From Gnetum montanum (Eukaryota > Streptophyta > Gnetopsida > Gnetales > Gnetaceae), in NCBI GenBank assembly GCA_015680685.1, contig MNCI01017913.1, positions 1,302,683 to 1,366,682 on the forward strand: 64,000 nucleotides of DNA, written 5' to 3'. Shown here piece after piece: positions 45,960 to 57,348 of this stretch. The position numbers were made by a program, and so were the translations under genes. Each line of letters opens with the position of its first letter. Position 1 is the stretch's first letter. The notes under the pieces were generated by a model. It searched no databases. It was not told the DNA's origin and worked only from the letters and a program-made list of their open reading frames with translations.

Positions 45960-48931
45960 TCAACAAATTACAAAAATTATAGTGTCCATGACAAAAAATT
46001 GAATACCATTACATGACTACATAAAAATCTGATAGCACATCCTCTGGGTGCATGAAGGTGGTGGAGAAGATTAAACAATCCCAGGTGGTGGAGGTTCTTG
46101 AGGTTCTAAAGGACCTTCACTAGCTTCAAGCACATGTGGTAGCTAAGGTAGCTATGGTTGTCAAGCTACAACTGCAACCTCTAGTGGAAGGAAAAAGGCA
46201 TCAAGTAATGCCTTCATCTTCTCCTCCTTGCTCTAGGGATCATTCATAGTTCATGTAGCATCACTAATGTGGGCTAGAATGGGGATATTCCATGGACAAG
46301 ATATTATTGGAAACATCTCCTTCATGTTGATAAACTAGGCAACAAACTATTTGCATTCAATATCGAATTCCCTAACTACATTCTATAGCTCTTGGTAGTT
46401 CATCCTCTTACCTAGGTTCTTGGTAGTTAATCATTGATAAGTGAATCATGCCTTGAAAACTTCAAGTTCAACATTTTCCACTGCAAGCTTCTACTTGGTG
46501 TCTTTGTGATACTTGAACTTGACCTTGTACAAAAAGTATGATTTGACCACCTATTTCTCAAGCTATAACCATGGTTGTTTGATATATGATATGTTTATAT
46601 TTACATAGTGGAGACTGGCGAGCTCCATATATTCCATCATCTCCTAAATTTTTAACTCCTTTATGCAAATTTCTACCTTGTTGTAGGCATCTATCCCATC
46701 AATGATGGAATATCATAATTCTTTCCCTTTCTGGAGTTGTTGAAGGATTTCATTCACTTTTTCCTTCACCAACTAAATATGTTTTTCATTTACTTCCTTT
46801 TGTAGATTGACATGTTCCCTGTAATGATCTTTGACTCTCTAAAATATGTGAGCTTGTAATTTCTTGGGAACTACCTCAATTGTAGTTTTCTAATGAAGGG
46901 CATGGACCTTCTCTATGGAGAGATTTCTATTTTTTGCTACCAATCTCCTTGGTTCTGCATTGCTTTAGCTAGTTGCTCCTACTATTGATGGATGAAATTA
47001 ATTAGTTATTACTTGTGCATATCAACATTTCATAAGCAATGGTTCACTGTGGTCAGTTGTGCATTCTCCTGGTAGGTCTTATCCAAAGCCTTCTAAGTCT
47101 TATGCTATGTGGCCTTTACTAAGGATTGATAGAACACTATCATCTTCATTGCATCCTCAACCTCTTTCAGTTTAGTGTGAAGTTATTCCATAGCTTTATC
47201 TTTTGTCAATGCTTGGTTGAGAAATGCAAGGTCAACAATCTGGGCTCTTAACATAGCAACTTCCATATCCAAGCATTCATTCATCTCCTTGGCTATTTTG
47301 AGTTACCCCTCTAATATGATTTTCTTGCCCCTTGCCTCAAGTAGCTCTAATTGAATTTCAATAATACTATCTAGAAGGTCAAAGACATCTAAAAGTGGTT
47401 GCCTAGTTCCCACTAGTTAGTTCAACAATTCGTCATGCTATACTATATTTATTTTTCTACTTGTGGTTCTTATGGATGTTGGCACATCTTTGAGTGTAAT
47501 GATATCTGATGTAGATGTGGTAGGTATGTTGAGTGTTTCAACAATATGGCAAGCAAACACTTCTGCTATAGTCTCCTACCCTTGGTGCTATATCACTAAT
47601 ACAGTTGTTCCTTCATCATTCTCCAAGAATACTAAGAAGGTTGTAACATTCCCAGAGATTTCTGGGAGTAGCTGTTATTCTACAAGAGATACTGTGATCT
47701 CTCTAGCTCTTGGATTCAACCTCATGGGTAGCTATGTTCTTTGGGCCAAGAAATGGGACCCACCTCCACCCATCAGACTAATTGTCTAGGCCACCTCATT
47801 TAGGTGGATCATTGTTGGTCTGTACACATATGTATCCCTACCACTCATGCTTGCTCATTTCTCTTGTTCACTAAAGAGCCATTCTCTATGATCACACAAC
47901 CATTGGGAAATTGTAGGAATGTCTGGCATAGTTTTTTTAGTGGTAGGTGGAGGTGGTGGTCACTGCACCTCTTCTTGGATAGTCTTTGCAAGCATCTTAT
48001 CTTTCATCATTTTCACATAGTTGGCAATTGAAACTTGCTTGACAACGTCATTAGTGTATTGGGCTATTCCTCCCCTTTGAAAGAGTTTCCTGATGAGGTA
48101 TGAAAAGGGGAGTGCCTTCCTTCCATGCTCATTTTCTTTAAACCACTTTTCCATCTCTAGATAGATTAGTTGTAAAAGGTTGATGGGGAATCTCTCACTT
48201 AGAGGGATGCATGCCTAGGTAAAGAAGGTAGTGATTTTACTTAGCCTCACTATGACATTGAGGTGGAAGGTCACAATCTTGTAGTGGATCCTCTCTACCA
48301 ATGTGAGCATGCCAAACTCCTTATAGTCAATAGCATAGCACTATTGAAACCATTCTTTCATGATACTAGGATCTACCTGCAAGGGGATCTTAGCAAGAAT
48401 TTCCCTAGTTTTTGGCAACCCAAGCATTGCAGTAATGCCCTATGCTAATCAAGACACTAATATGTCATTAATTTTCATTGTTTAATTAAGCTGCCTATTG
48501 CTCCAAAATAGGAATATCTCCCTCATGTACTAGTCCCTGGTGGGAGTCATGATTAGCCACATGGGAGAGGTCTTTAGCTAGTCCTACACTTATTTTGATG
48601 CTTGCTCTAGGAATGGGTAAAATTTTAACTCATGGAGCATTATATTTTGGACCTCTTGCAATTTTATTTGATTCAGGCAAGCGTTTATCAAGGTCACCTC
48701 CAGATTTTCTTATGGTGCTAATACATCATCCTGATGGGAATGTTCTATTGTGGCTACTGGTTCTAAAATCTATCTGATAGATTTCACTTCTACCTCTTCC
48801 CTAAGAGGACCTATAACATGGGTTGCCAATGGTTCTTCTTGGGCCTATTCTTAGCCTCTTCCCATTCTAGGTTATCTCTCCCTTGGTTGAGACAGTCCTG
48901 CTTCCCATGTGTGATTTCCTTTTGGTATCAT
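45960..48931 (-). pseudogene. Extra 3' gene of Gypsy H
   Basis: Starts MIPKGNH at 48931 after ATAG (an acceptor-like position homologous to that of E). The same domain as E is followed between about 48440 and 47960: REILAKIPLQVDPSIMKEWF, LVERIHYKIVTFHLNVI, then EKWFKENEHGRKALPFSYL and IRKLFQRGGIAQYTND. Downstream sequence (47950-45970) is coding-like but heavily broken and corresponds to the coiled-coil part of E. Plus-strand frames here (for example 47463-47789) are antisense shadows. Confidence 0.6.
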
Positions 48932-49370
48932 CTATGGTCACAACACATCCATGGATTAGTAGATATAGTGTTTAACTTTAAAGTTTTGAATACCTTATCT
49001 TGTTAGTTAGCTACACTTTGGCTAAGGTTGAACAATTGTAGATTGATTATTTTATTAATTATTTATTATAAATTTCATTGGAGCTTGTTGGAAAGGTTTA
49101 ACTCTAGTAATTTGGTGTTTAATAGTTCATTTCTTAGTTAAACCTTTGTGGGTGTTAGAAAAATGGAAAAACTATTTCTATAAAAAAGTGCTACATTTGT
49201 GATCCCCACAATGAAGAGCTTACCTTCAATAGTTGTAGGGTTAAGGAACAGAGTGATTTGGATAAATAGTTTGGAAGTTATGGGCTCTACAAGATTTTGG
49301 GCTCTAAAAAACTGAAAAAATCCTTTGGCATTTGTAAGAAAATGTAAAATTTTCCAAGTGGGTTCATGCC

Positions 49371-49480
49371 TATTTATAATATGTTTCCCTTATGTTGATG
49401 GGGCCCCATATATAGTGCCTTGTATATGGGTTTACTCCATCGACAAGGCCCCATATATGAGGTCCATAGGCAAAAATTTT
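49371..49480 (-). promoter_or_regulatory. Internal U3-like segment and TATA box in Gypsy H
   Basis: On the minus strand the motifs ATATATGGGGCC, CATATATGGGGCCTTG and TATATGGGGCCCCATCAACAT precede TATAAATA (49378-49371). The GGGGCCCCAT palindrome matches that in the H LTR U3, just as the internal array of E matches the LTRs of E. The extra gene begins about 440 bases further on, the same spacing as in E. Confidence 0.65.
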
Positions 49481-49599
49481 CAATTTTGAATATCTCAAAA
49501 AATATAAGGAAATTTTCAATGAACTTGGGGTCTATGGAGTACCAAAAAAGCCAAGAATATGATAAAATCATTGAAGAGGATCTTTGAAAGCTCAAAAAT

Positions 49600-50164
49600 T
49601 AAAAAATTTTACAATATGTTAATATAATATGTAAAGAAGCACCTGGTCTAATGTAGAAGATGAGTGTACATACGGTTTAATCTAAAAGAATGCCTAAGGA
49701 TAAGGTGCTTAATGAACCTAAACAAGAGAGATGAAAGTGGGTCCTTCCTATAGCAAGCACATGCCTTGTTTACCCTTGCATAACCTCAATCTAAGGAGTC
49801 TATGATTCCCATAGGTGATTAATGGTCAATGGAAGTTAAGGACCAAAACCTAAAAGATTCTACCTAAGAATTCAAGTACATGGAGCCAAGAACATGAACA
49901 CTAACAATGAGGTGGGTTACAAATAGAATAGATGGATGATGGAGAAGGTGGAATGGAATTCCAATTTGAGGTCATAAGAAATTCTTTGTGGAGTTTTGTG
50001 TTTAAAATGATCTAAGAAGATCTATCCTTAGTCTAGATAAAAACCAACCTCTTCTAATGACGTTGCATCACCACTCCAAGACTAATCCACCCCCTTGAGA
50101 TACAAGAGTGATCCCACAAAATAGCCACTATTTCATGAAAATAGAAAAAGAGAAGTAATTTATA
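49600..50164 (-). other. Displaced 3'-UTR-like block of H and truncated end
   Basis: The minus-strand block with CATAGACTCCTTAG, GGCATGTGCTTGCTATAGG and AAGGACCCACTTTC (49830-49740) matches F 26720-26800. Homology to Gypsy elements ends about 50160, where the LINE starts. Confidence 0.55.
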
Positions 50165-50199
50165 GTAATTTTTCATTGTCATCATCCTAGGCTTGTCCT

Positions 50200-51330
50200 A
50201 AAAGAATGGGGTCATTTATAATAATTTTTCATTAACCTCTATGAAGAGCTATATCTTTGTTTATTTTTAGTTTCTTAAAATTATGTTTGATTATTTTTTT
50301 TCCATGTCTTCTTTGGTCTTCCTTTTGGTGGCTTTCATGGAATAATGATGTAATAACCTTTGCTTATAAGCTCAATATATGATCTTCTTTGCACATGTCC
50401 AAACCATTTAAGTTATCATTCTTGTATCTTATCTAAAATAGAGGTCACTCCAATTCTTCCTCTAATTTCTATATGATTTATTTTATCTCTTTCAGTAACA
50501 TTCAACATCCATGAAAGCATACACATTTAGCCATGCTCTTTTGTGCTACTCAACATTTAGCACCATATAAGATAGGAGGCCTAATTACTATCTCATAAAA
50601 TTTTTTCTTTAATTTTATTGGTATTCTCTTATCATATAGAATACCACTAGCCTATCTCTATTTTAACCATCTTACCTCAATTCTATCTCTAATATCTTTA
50701 TCAATTTCATCATCTGATTGGAGGGTTGATTCTAGGTAGTGAAAATCTTTTCAATGAGGGATATTTTACCTTGCATAGTCACTTCTATTTCACCACTATT
50801 TATGATATCATTAAAATTTCATTCCATATATTTTATCTTACTTCTACTAATTTTTATACCTTTTTATTCTATAGCATGTCGTCACTTCTTAATTTTATCA
50901 AGAAATTTTCTTGAGATGTATCAACTAATACAATATCATTTATAAATAGCATATACCTAGGTATTTCATCTTATAATTCCTTTATTAATTCATTTATAAT
51001 AGTGGAAAATAAGTATGAGCTAAGTGCATACCCATGATATAGACTAGAAAACTAGATGTTATCCCACAAGCTATTATAACGTTAGTGGTAGTTCCTTCAT
51101 AGATGTCTTAAATCATTTTAATATATTTATTGGAGATCTTTTCTATGTTTTTTAAATTTTTCCATTAGTTTTTGTATCAAACAAACAACCTTTATAGTAA
51201 ATCTCCTTGGCATAAATCCAAATTAATTTTCTAAGATTTTTGATTCCATGAGACATTGCTCTATGACTTTCTTCTAGAAGTTCACAGTATGGATCATTAG
51301 CTTTGTTTCTCTATATTTCACATAATTTTG
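50200..51330 (-). pseudogene. LINE reverse transcriptase and C-terminal remnant
   Basis: NYRGTKLMIHTVNF near 51325-51285 (family Y-R-G-I-K-L-M-S-H-T-M-K). Then YIKMI, stop, DIYEGTTTNV, then LFINDIVLV near 50950-50925 at the F-A-D-D catalytic box, where the first Asp is Asn. Then SDDEIDKDIRDRIEVRWLK and SGILYDKRIPIKLKEKFYEIVIRPPILYGAKC, matching the C-terminal part of plant LINE proteins. Confidence 0.85.
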
Positions 51331-52229
51331 TATGTCTCCTTTATTTTTGTGAATGGGAATAACAAATATTTTTCTATAATTTTATGCATTTCTTCATCCT
51401 TTAAAATTTTGTTAAATAATTGTGTCATCCAAGATACTCCTTATCTTCTGATGCTTTCTAAGCTTCCATAGGAATGTTATCTAGTGAAGTAGCTTTTTCA
51501 TTTTTTATCATTGATAAATCTATCTTAACCTCAAAGAAGGAAAGTTCATTAAAAAAATCAAAATTTGATTCTTCTTCTTGGATTTCTTCTCTTCAAAATT
51601 CTTCAATTAATAATTCTTAAAAAAAATTTCCACTAATCCAAAATTTCATTGTCTTTTACCAAAATTATTTCATTTTCTTTTTTTATTCATTTGACATGAG
51701 CAATGTTCTAACATTTATTTTTTCTAATTCTTTCTAATTTATAAATATATTTTTCTCATCATTTGTTTTTAATTTATTATAAAAGCTATCCAAGGCCTTA
51801 TGTTTGACTTTGGTTACTTCTATTTCCTCCTTTAGCATTTTGTATATAAGTTTGCTTTCTTGGTTACCCCTTTGTTGTCATTACTTAAAGCATTTTTTTT
51901 CTTATTTTACATAGTGTGTTGAAATTTATCACTTCATCACCATGTCTCCTTTGGAATGTATGTTTTTCCATTTTTTTCACCCAAAATGTTCTTTCCAATT
52001 TTCTAAATGCATCTTTCCTTGGGCCCCAAGCTAAATTTGCAAAGAAATCCTAATTCTAGGTGCCTTCATGAAGTATTTTTTTTCTAAATAAGGTGATGTT
52101 ATCTTCTATCAAGTTTTTCCATTTTATGCATTTGTTTCCTTTTCTCATGTTACCTTCAAAGCTTTGTATAGCTAAATCCATGAACATTAGTTGGTGCTAA
52201 GTTATAAAGCACTCTCTAGGTATAATCTT

Positions 52230-52886
52230 TGAGTCTTTACATATGGCCTAGTATCATGTGCCCAATAAGAAATAATCATTCTTTGTTTTATGCATACCAC
52301 TCTTGTATGTAATTAAATGATCTATTCTCTTCTTGAAATAACTATTTACAATTGCAAGATCATAGGCACTTGCAAATTATAGTAGTGAATCTCCCATATC
52401 ATTATGTTCTTCAAATCCTTGTTCTGCATGAATCTTGAAATATCACATGTTCATAGATTCAACATGACTATTAAAATTCCCTCTAATGAATATGCTTTCT
52501 ATCTAGAAAAATTCTTGAAGTACTTAATTTATGGAATCCAAAAGATCTTGCTTAATTAAATTTTCTCTGCTAATTTATGAAGCATATACATTGATGACAT
52601 TGATGATCTCATTTCCAAGCAAAAGTCCAATGCTCATAATTCAATTGTCATGCAAATATACTTGTATCACTTTTTCTTTCATAGATTAATAAATGATGAT
52701 ATCCACTCCATTTCATCAATTTTATTTTTCTAAGTAGAATAGTTTGTAATCCTTACCTAAATCTTTACCTCTCTCCCCTTTCCATCTTGTTTCTTGAAAG
52801 TAGCCAATGTAAATTCTTTGTCTTGCCATGGTGTTAATAAATTCAAATGTCTTTTTATTGAGACTACCAATGTTCCAAGTTCCCAT
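52230..52886 (-). pseudogene. LINE endonuclease remnant
   Basis: Begins MGTWNIGSLNKKTFEF at 52886, the typical G-T-W-N-I-G-S-L start of the plant LINE apurinic-type endonuclease, then RIYIGYFQETRWKGERGKD (catalytic Glu near 52805), YKLFYLEK, and LLLGNEIINVINVYAS with stops between. It nicks target DNA to prime reverse transcription. It differs clearly from the CCR4-like fragments in I and C. Confidence 0.82.
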
Positions 52887-53060
52887 CAAAAATTTCTATC
52901 GCTAGACTAACTTATTTACCCACACCTATCACTGATGTCAGTTTACTTTTCACAACATCTAGATAATGATGGTATGCATCATTTTTGTAGGGTATCCTAG
53001 CATGTACTTTATGATTTTTCATAATAATCAGACCCTATGACTAGTATGCATTTATTTTGA

Positions 53061-53146
53061 GAAATTCCCTATAATCTATAAAATTTGAAAAAGAACTCAT
53101 TCATGAAATTTGGCAAGGTTTTACAATTGATTGTTAGGGTCAAATT
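53061..53146. other. Short junction between LINE and element I
   Basis: 86 bases with nothing recognised. The LTR of I begins at 53147, and no target duplication for I was found. Confidence 0.5.
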
Positions 53147-53719
53147 TGTAATGTTCTTGTTCCCAAATAATGCTACTACATAATGAAGATGTTGTCTCTT
53201 CCTAAAAAGTGTTATCATTATTGTAATAAGACCTAAAAGGGGAGTTGTAATTAAGACCCAAAGGGACAAGTTGTAATAATGGATGTGTCTCTTGAGGTAA
53301 CCTTTGGGGGTTTGACCTAAGGCATTTATACTTAGGCTTAGAGGTTGTATTAACATGCAGTTGCAAAGGTGATAAAGGTGAGTAATGGGTGTTGGGTGAA
53401 GTGGAACTAGAAGAGAACTAGCCATCCCTTTTGGCTAGTTGTAGGCCTAACTATGGTGGTAGTGCTAGATTGCCTTTAAGGGATAGATTCCGAAGAAAGG
53501 AAATGTCAAGGAATACTTTTAGAGCATGATCCAAATACACTATTCTACATCAATAAAGCATTCTTCTTTTTTTCTTTCTGCATTTTCCCTATTATTTTCT
53601 TTATGCTTAATGTCAAATGTTACATATATTTGATGTTTGCTACATTATCATTTTACATCTAATGTCTAATATAACGTCTATTTGATGTTTGTCATGATAT
53701 TAATTAACGGGATGTCACA
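53147..53719 (+). repeat. 5' LTR of element I
   Basis: TGTAATGTTC...GATGTCACA. Aligns with 56777-57348 and, reverse-complemented, with the four LTR pieces of C. The minus frame at 53069-53425 runs through the LTR and recurs as 56762-56977, so it is not a gene. Confidence 0.87.
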
Positions 53720-53720
53720 T

Positions 53721-53733
53721 TTGGTATCAAAGC
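53721..53733 (+). other. Primer binding site of element I
   Basis: TTGGTATCAAAGC begins two bases after the LTR end; Met-tRNA type. Confidence 0.75.
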
Positions 53734-55284
53734 AAACCATGACCCAAGAACCAATTAGAACTATGGGCCGACTACAATCTAATAATGAACCATGATGCCA
53801 TGACCTAGGGAGAGTCATTGACCAATGAAGATCTCATTATGCCTCACCAAGATTCATTAATTACAAGACATTGATAAAACAATGATACATTGATCCATGT
53901 AACTCTTACCCATCTTGTAGTGATATTGAAAATATAAATTGATTAAGGTAATTATTAAGTTATCCTAGAAGATTAGTAATTGTGGCCTAAGTTGAGACTT
54001 ATTGCCCTTAAATACCTAAACCCTATAACTTGGCATTACACATCTTAAGACCTATGCAATAACGGATCCAATCTAGTTATAAAGGTTTTATTGGTAAGCT
54101 TAAAGAATATGCATTAGCAAATTTAAGGGATTCATTCTAGTCATAAGATCATGTCATTCCTACTCAACCAACAAGGGTTATTACCATGACACCCATAAGG
54201 AAACCAATACTTAGTTAGTGATGTTGTCATAATCTGCTCCTTAGTACCTCGCTAGGGTATAGAGGATAGATCTTTATCATTTGAAAAATGGTATGATATA
54301 TTTGTTACATGCTTATTTAAGGGTCAATAATTGAAACCAAGTTATCTTAGAAGATCTCAAGTTACCCATAGGTTAGCCTAGCAATGTCAATTCAACAAGA
54401 TAACTATTTTGGTTCTCTTAATTCCTAAGATTCCAACGTCATTTTTGAATTCTAAGATCATCTCTAATGCATAGTACTTATCAAAATGATTCTAAGAGTA
54501 TAAATTTTGTCCCAATTAGACTTACACTTTGGGAAATATTGCCATTTTAATTTTCTTGTTATGTGTGCATGACAAAAAATAGAAAATTATTAAATTATTT
54601 ATTTAAAAAAATTCAAAAATTTAGGATCTAGAATCAAACTTGGAATTTTCCTTTACCCAAATTGAACTCACACATTGTCATCAGCCAAATCAACATGTTA
54701 ACCACCGAAGCAAAGTAAAATAAAATAATATTAAAAAGTTAAAAACAATTACAATTTAGGCCTAGCGTTAAACTCCTACTGTTCAAGTTGTATTTGTCTT
54801 GCTAATCAATGGATAGTTGTTCAACTTGTTCAAGACGAAGACAACTTAGATTAACTAATCATGTCTAACAATTTAATTGTTGTGACTAACAAATTTAACC
54901 TTTTGGGCCTTAAGATTAAGTGATTAACCTTTGCAAATAGTTTTAAGATCACTAACCCTTGGTGTGTAATTAGTTACACTGGAGAGTTGGAGAGTCAGTA
55001 TTCTAAGGGGGTAGAAAGAAAAGTCGCTAATGAGTCTAAGTAATGTAACTAGTTGTTACCAAAAAATTTAAATTGGAGAATTAGTTGGTGAACTAGAATG
55101 ATCAAGAAGAAGTATATCAATTTATCTTGTAATCAAATCATACAACAAAACAACATGGAGAATCATAATCTTATTTAAACAAGGTGTATGGTAGCCATAA
55201 AGAATAATGGTCTAGCAAAGAATGAAAGTGGCAATACATAATATGTTGGAAAGACCCCTAGCTAGTGAGAGACCACATCCACTT
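53734..55284 (+). other. Leader region of element I
   Basis: No reading frame of note. The first ~120 bases match the leader start of C. A tRNA-like patch is at 54659-54704. Confidence 0.6.
54659..54704 (-). repeat. tRNA-like A box/B box patch in leader of element I
   Basis: Minus strand: TGGTTAACATG (54704-54694) fits the A box, and GAGTTCAATTT (54669-54659) is a decayed B box. A second B-box-like TTTGATTC lies about 30 bases further on. It may be an old SINE head or a tRNA-derived part of the leader. Confidence 0.3.
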
Positions 55285-56296
55285 TGTTCACCATGGCCTT
55301 GGAGTCACATGAGTATCGATAGCTGCACATCTTAATAAAGTTACAAGATTTGGATGTTGATGTATTATGCCTACAAGAAGTCTTGTCATGGAAATTCCTA
55401 TACCAATTCTAATCAAACATGGGAAAGATGGGATACAAAGGTATTTACAAGCAAAAAGGTTCTTGTGGTTGTTCTTCTCTTAAGTCATACAAATTAGCCT
55501 ATAGTAGAAATCATAACAAGGATGCTTGCGCAATCTTTTATAAAGAAGCCAAGTTTGACTTGGTACAAAGATTTGAATGGAATTTAGAAGATATGATTTT
55601 GAAATCCCAGAACTTCAAATCATGGGAAAGAAAGAACGCTCAAGATTTCAAAGAAGCCACATAGCTTTGTCATTAATACTAAAAATCCATTTATCAGGAA
55701 AATGTATATATGTGGTTAACACACATTTAATTTCCAAATCAACATGTCCAAATATTAGATTGTGCCAAGGGGAATACCTGATTAAGAAAATAGAGAAAAG
55801 ATTGAAGAATAAGTTACTCATAAGACATACTGATCAAGTGCTAATTATCCTTTGTGGAGACTCTAATGCGAAAGTTGGAAGTAATGTTTATCAATTATTA
55901 AAATATGGATGTGTAAATGAATCCTTGGAAGATGAACCTGTCTTGAAGAAAATGTTCCCATCAATTCAACAAAAAATTCCATTGGCCAATGCATATTCTA
56001 CTTACTTTGAATCATCAATTGATAAATTAGATTCTAGAATTTAAGAATAGATGATGTTGATGGATAGTACTCATCAAGAACCATAATTTTGTAATTACTC
56101 TACAATGATTAATAAAGATGGGTGAACAACATTCTTCATTGAGACCCTAGATTATATTTAGTACGATGTCTGATTCTTCTAAGTTACCAAGTTACTAGAG
56201 TTAATTTTTAAAGAAGAAGTTAAGAAGAAGTAAGATCAAGCCCTTCCATCCCGAACAAGACCATCCAATCATATATCATTTATGGCAGAACTATAA
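55285..56296 (+). pseudogene. CCR4-type deadenylase fragment carried by element I
   Basis: Read in order across frameshifts: CSPW (near CPPW), ALESHEYR, DVDVLCLQEV (catalytic Glu; about 55345-55380), GYKGIYKQKG, DACAIFYKEAKFDLVQRF, then, in the next frame, RSHIALSLILK and IYVVNTHLIS (catalytic His region; about 55708-55737). Next are VLIILCGDSNAKVGS (catalytic Asp and Asn; about 55840-55884), KIPLANAYSTYFE, ETLDYI near 56142 and ALPS, RPSNHISFMAEL near 56238-56294. Every CCR4-family landmark is in its normal order; the S-D-H motif has Asn for Asp. No introns are present. Family role: 3'-to-5' removal of poly(A) tails in the CCR4-NOT complex. The copy here is dead: frameshifts near 55290 and 55640, and stops at 55405 and 56042. 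Homologous to 14185-15095. Confidence 0.78.
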
Positions 56297-56776
56297 CTAC
56301 TTCCATTAATTACTAAGGTTGACTGAGATAAAAAAGTATCTTAACCCTACTCTTATTTATGATTTTTATAGGTTTTTTTATTATTTAATTTATATTTAAT
56401 TTGATAAGTAAAATTTCTAAGGTAATACCAGTTGAAAATAATGATTTGCCCTACCTTCACTTGGATAACTAGATACAAGTTGCACTTTGTGTGACCCTAG
56501 GTAGGACTAGTGATTAGTGGTTGGTAGATCCCTAATTCAACTCTTGTCATTATCTTAGAAAATGAGGTAAGTATTGAAAAAATAATATTTAATACTTATA
56601 TACATATATATATTCTTCTCACATATGTCTTGTTTGTAGAACAAGTAAGAAACAATCTCAAGTTCAAAGAAGAAATTAGATTATTAGAGCATAGAATAAA
56701 AAGAAAGCATTAGAGCCAAAGAAAGATACTACACAGGGACTTGTTCAAGGAAGAATGAAACCTAAGGAGGGTATAT
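56297..56776 (+). other. 3' region and polypurine tract of element I
   Basis: Non-coding. It ends AAACCTAAGGAGGGTATAT; C has AAACCTAAGTAGGGTATAT at the same place. Confidence 0.75.
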
Positions 56777-57348
56777 TGTAATGTCCTTGTTCCTAAATGG
56801 TGCTAATCCATAATGAAGATGGTGTCTCTTCCTAACAAGTGTTATCATGATCGTAACAAGACCTAAAAGGGGAGTTGTAATTAACACCTGAAAGGGCATG
56901 TTGTAATAACGAACGTCTCTTGAGGTGACCTTTTGGGGGTTTAACCTAAGGCATTTATACCCAAGCTTAGAGGTCACATCAGCATGGAGTTATGAAGCTA
57001 GTAACGATAAGTAATAATTGCTAGGTGAAGTGGGACAGGAAGAGGACTAGCCATTACTTCTAGTTGATTGTAGGCCTAACCATGATGGCAGTGCTAGATT
57101 TCCTCTAAGGAATAGATGCCAAAGGAAGAAACTTCCAAGAAATACTCTCAAAGCATGATCTAAATACATTATTCTACATCAATAAAGCATTCTTCTCTTT
57201 TTCTTTTTGCATTTTCCTTATTATTTTCTTTATGCTTAATGTCAAACATTACATATATTTGAAATTTGCTACATTATCATTTTATGTAAAATGTCTAATA
57301 TAATGTATATTCGATGTTTTCCATGACATTTGGGAATAGGATGTCACA
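56777..57348 (+). repeat. 3' LTR of element I
   Basis: Matches 53147-53719. Confidence 0.87.

Larger units (their letters stand above)
36220..50160 (-). mobile_element. Gypsy element H: pol-less, truncated, split by E
   Basis: Minus strand. The 3' LTR is 45833-44970 joined to 36278-36220. The internal region runs from 45834 to about 50160: polypurine tract, extra 3' gene (48931-45960), promoter-like segment (about 49480-49371) and a 3'-UTR-like block (about 50100-49600). The gag end and 5' LTR are missing, and the sequence gives way to a LINE at about 50165. It has the same plan as E, so E is the guide to its missing part. Confidence 0.72.
50165..53060 (-). mobile_element. L1-like LINE with endonuclease and reverse transcriptase remnants
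   Basis: Minus strand. The 3' end (about 50200-50180) reads L-G-Q-A, stop, then GATGATGACAATG. Endonuclease and reverse transcriptase follow the L1 order. It is the longer relative of the fragment at 33015-33950. The 5' end is not sharp. All frames are broken. It abuts the truncated end of H, so insertion or recombination here probably removed the 5' half of H. Confidence 0.82.
53147..57348 (+). mobile_element. Element I: non-autonomous LTR retrotransposon carrying a CCR4-type fragment
   Basis: 4.2 kb. LTRs 53147-53719 (573 bases) and 56777-57348 (572 bases) begin TGTAATG and end GATGTCACA. A Met-type primer site follows the 5' LTR, and the polypurine tract CTAAGGAGGGTATAT precedes the 3' LTR. 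No gag or pol frame exists in the 3.06 kb internal region. Instead it holds a leader and a CCR4-like segment. It is the same family as C, in which all parts are present in the same order. The flanks (AAATT and TAATG) do not match. Confidence 0.85.

Noticed and set aside
47463-47789. 108-codon plus-strand frame
   Set aside because: Antisense to the extra gene of H.
53069-53425. 118-codon minus-strand frame
   Set aside because: Antisense across the LTR of I; recurs as a shorter frame in the other LTR (56762-56977).
55419-56044. The two overlapping frames as a live host CCR4 gene
   Set aside because: They lie inside element I, are frameshifted relative to each other, have stops before and after, and recur in element C.
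55285-56296. LINE endonuclease instead of CCR4
   Set aside because: Both share the EEP fold, but the CPPW-AL, GYxxIYK, N-T-H-L and late L-D-Y-I / S-N-H motifs fit CCR4 proteins, and no reverse transcriptase follows. The true LINE endonuclease at 52886 looks different.
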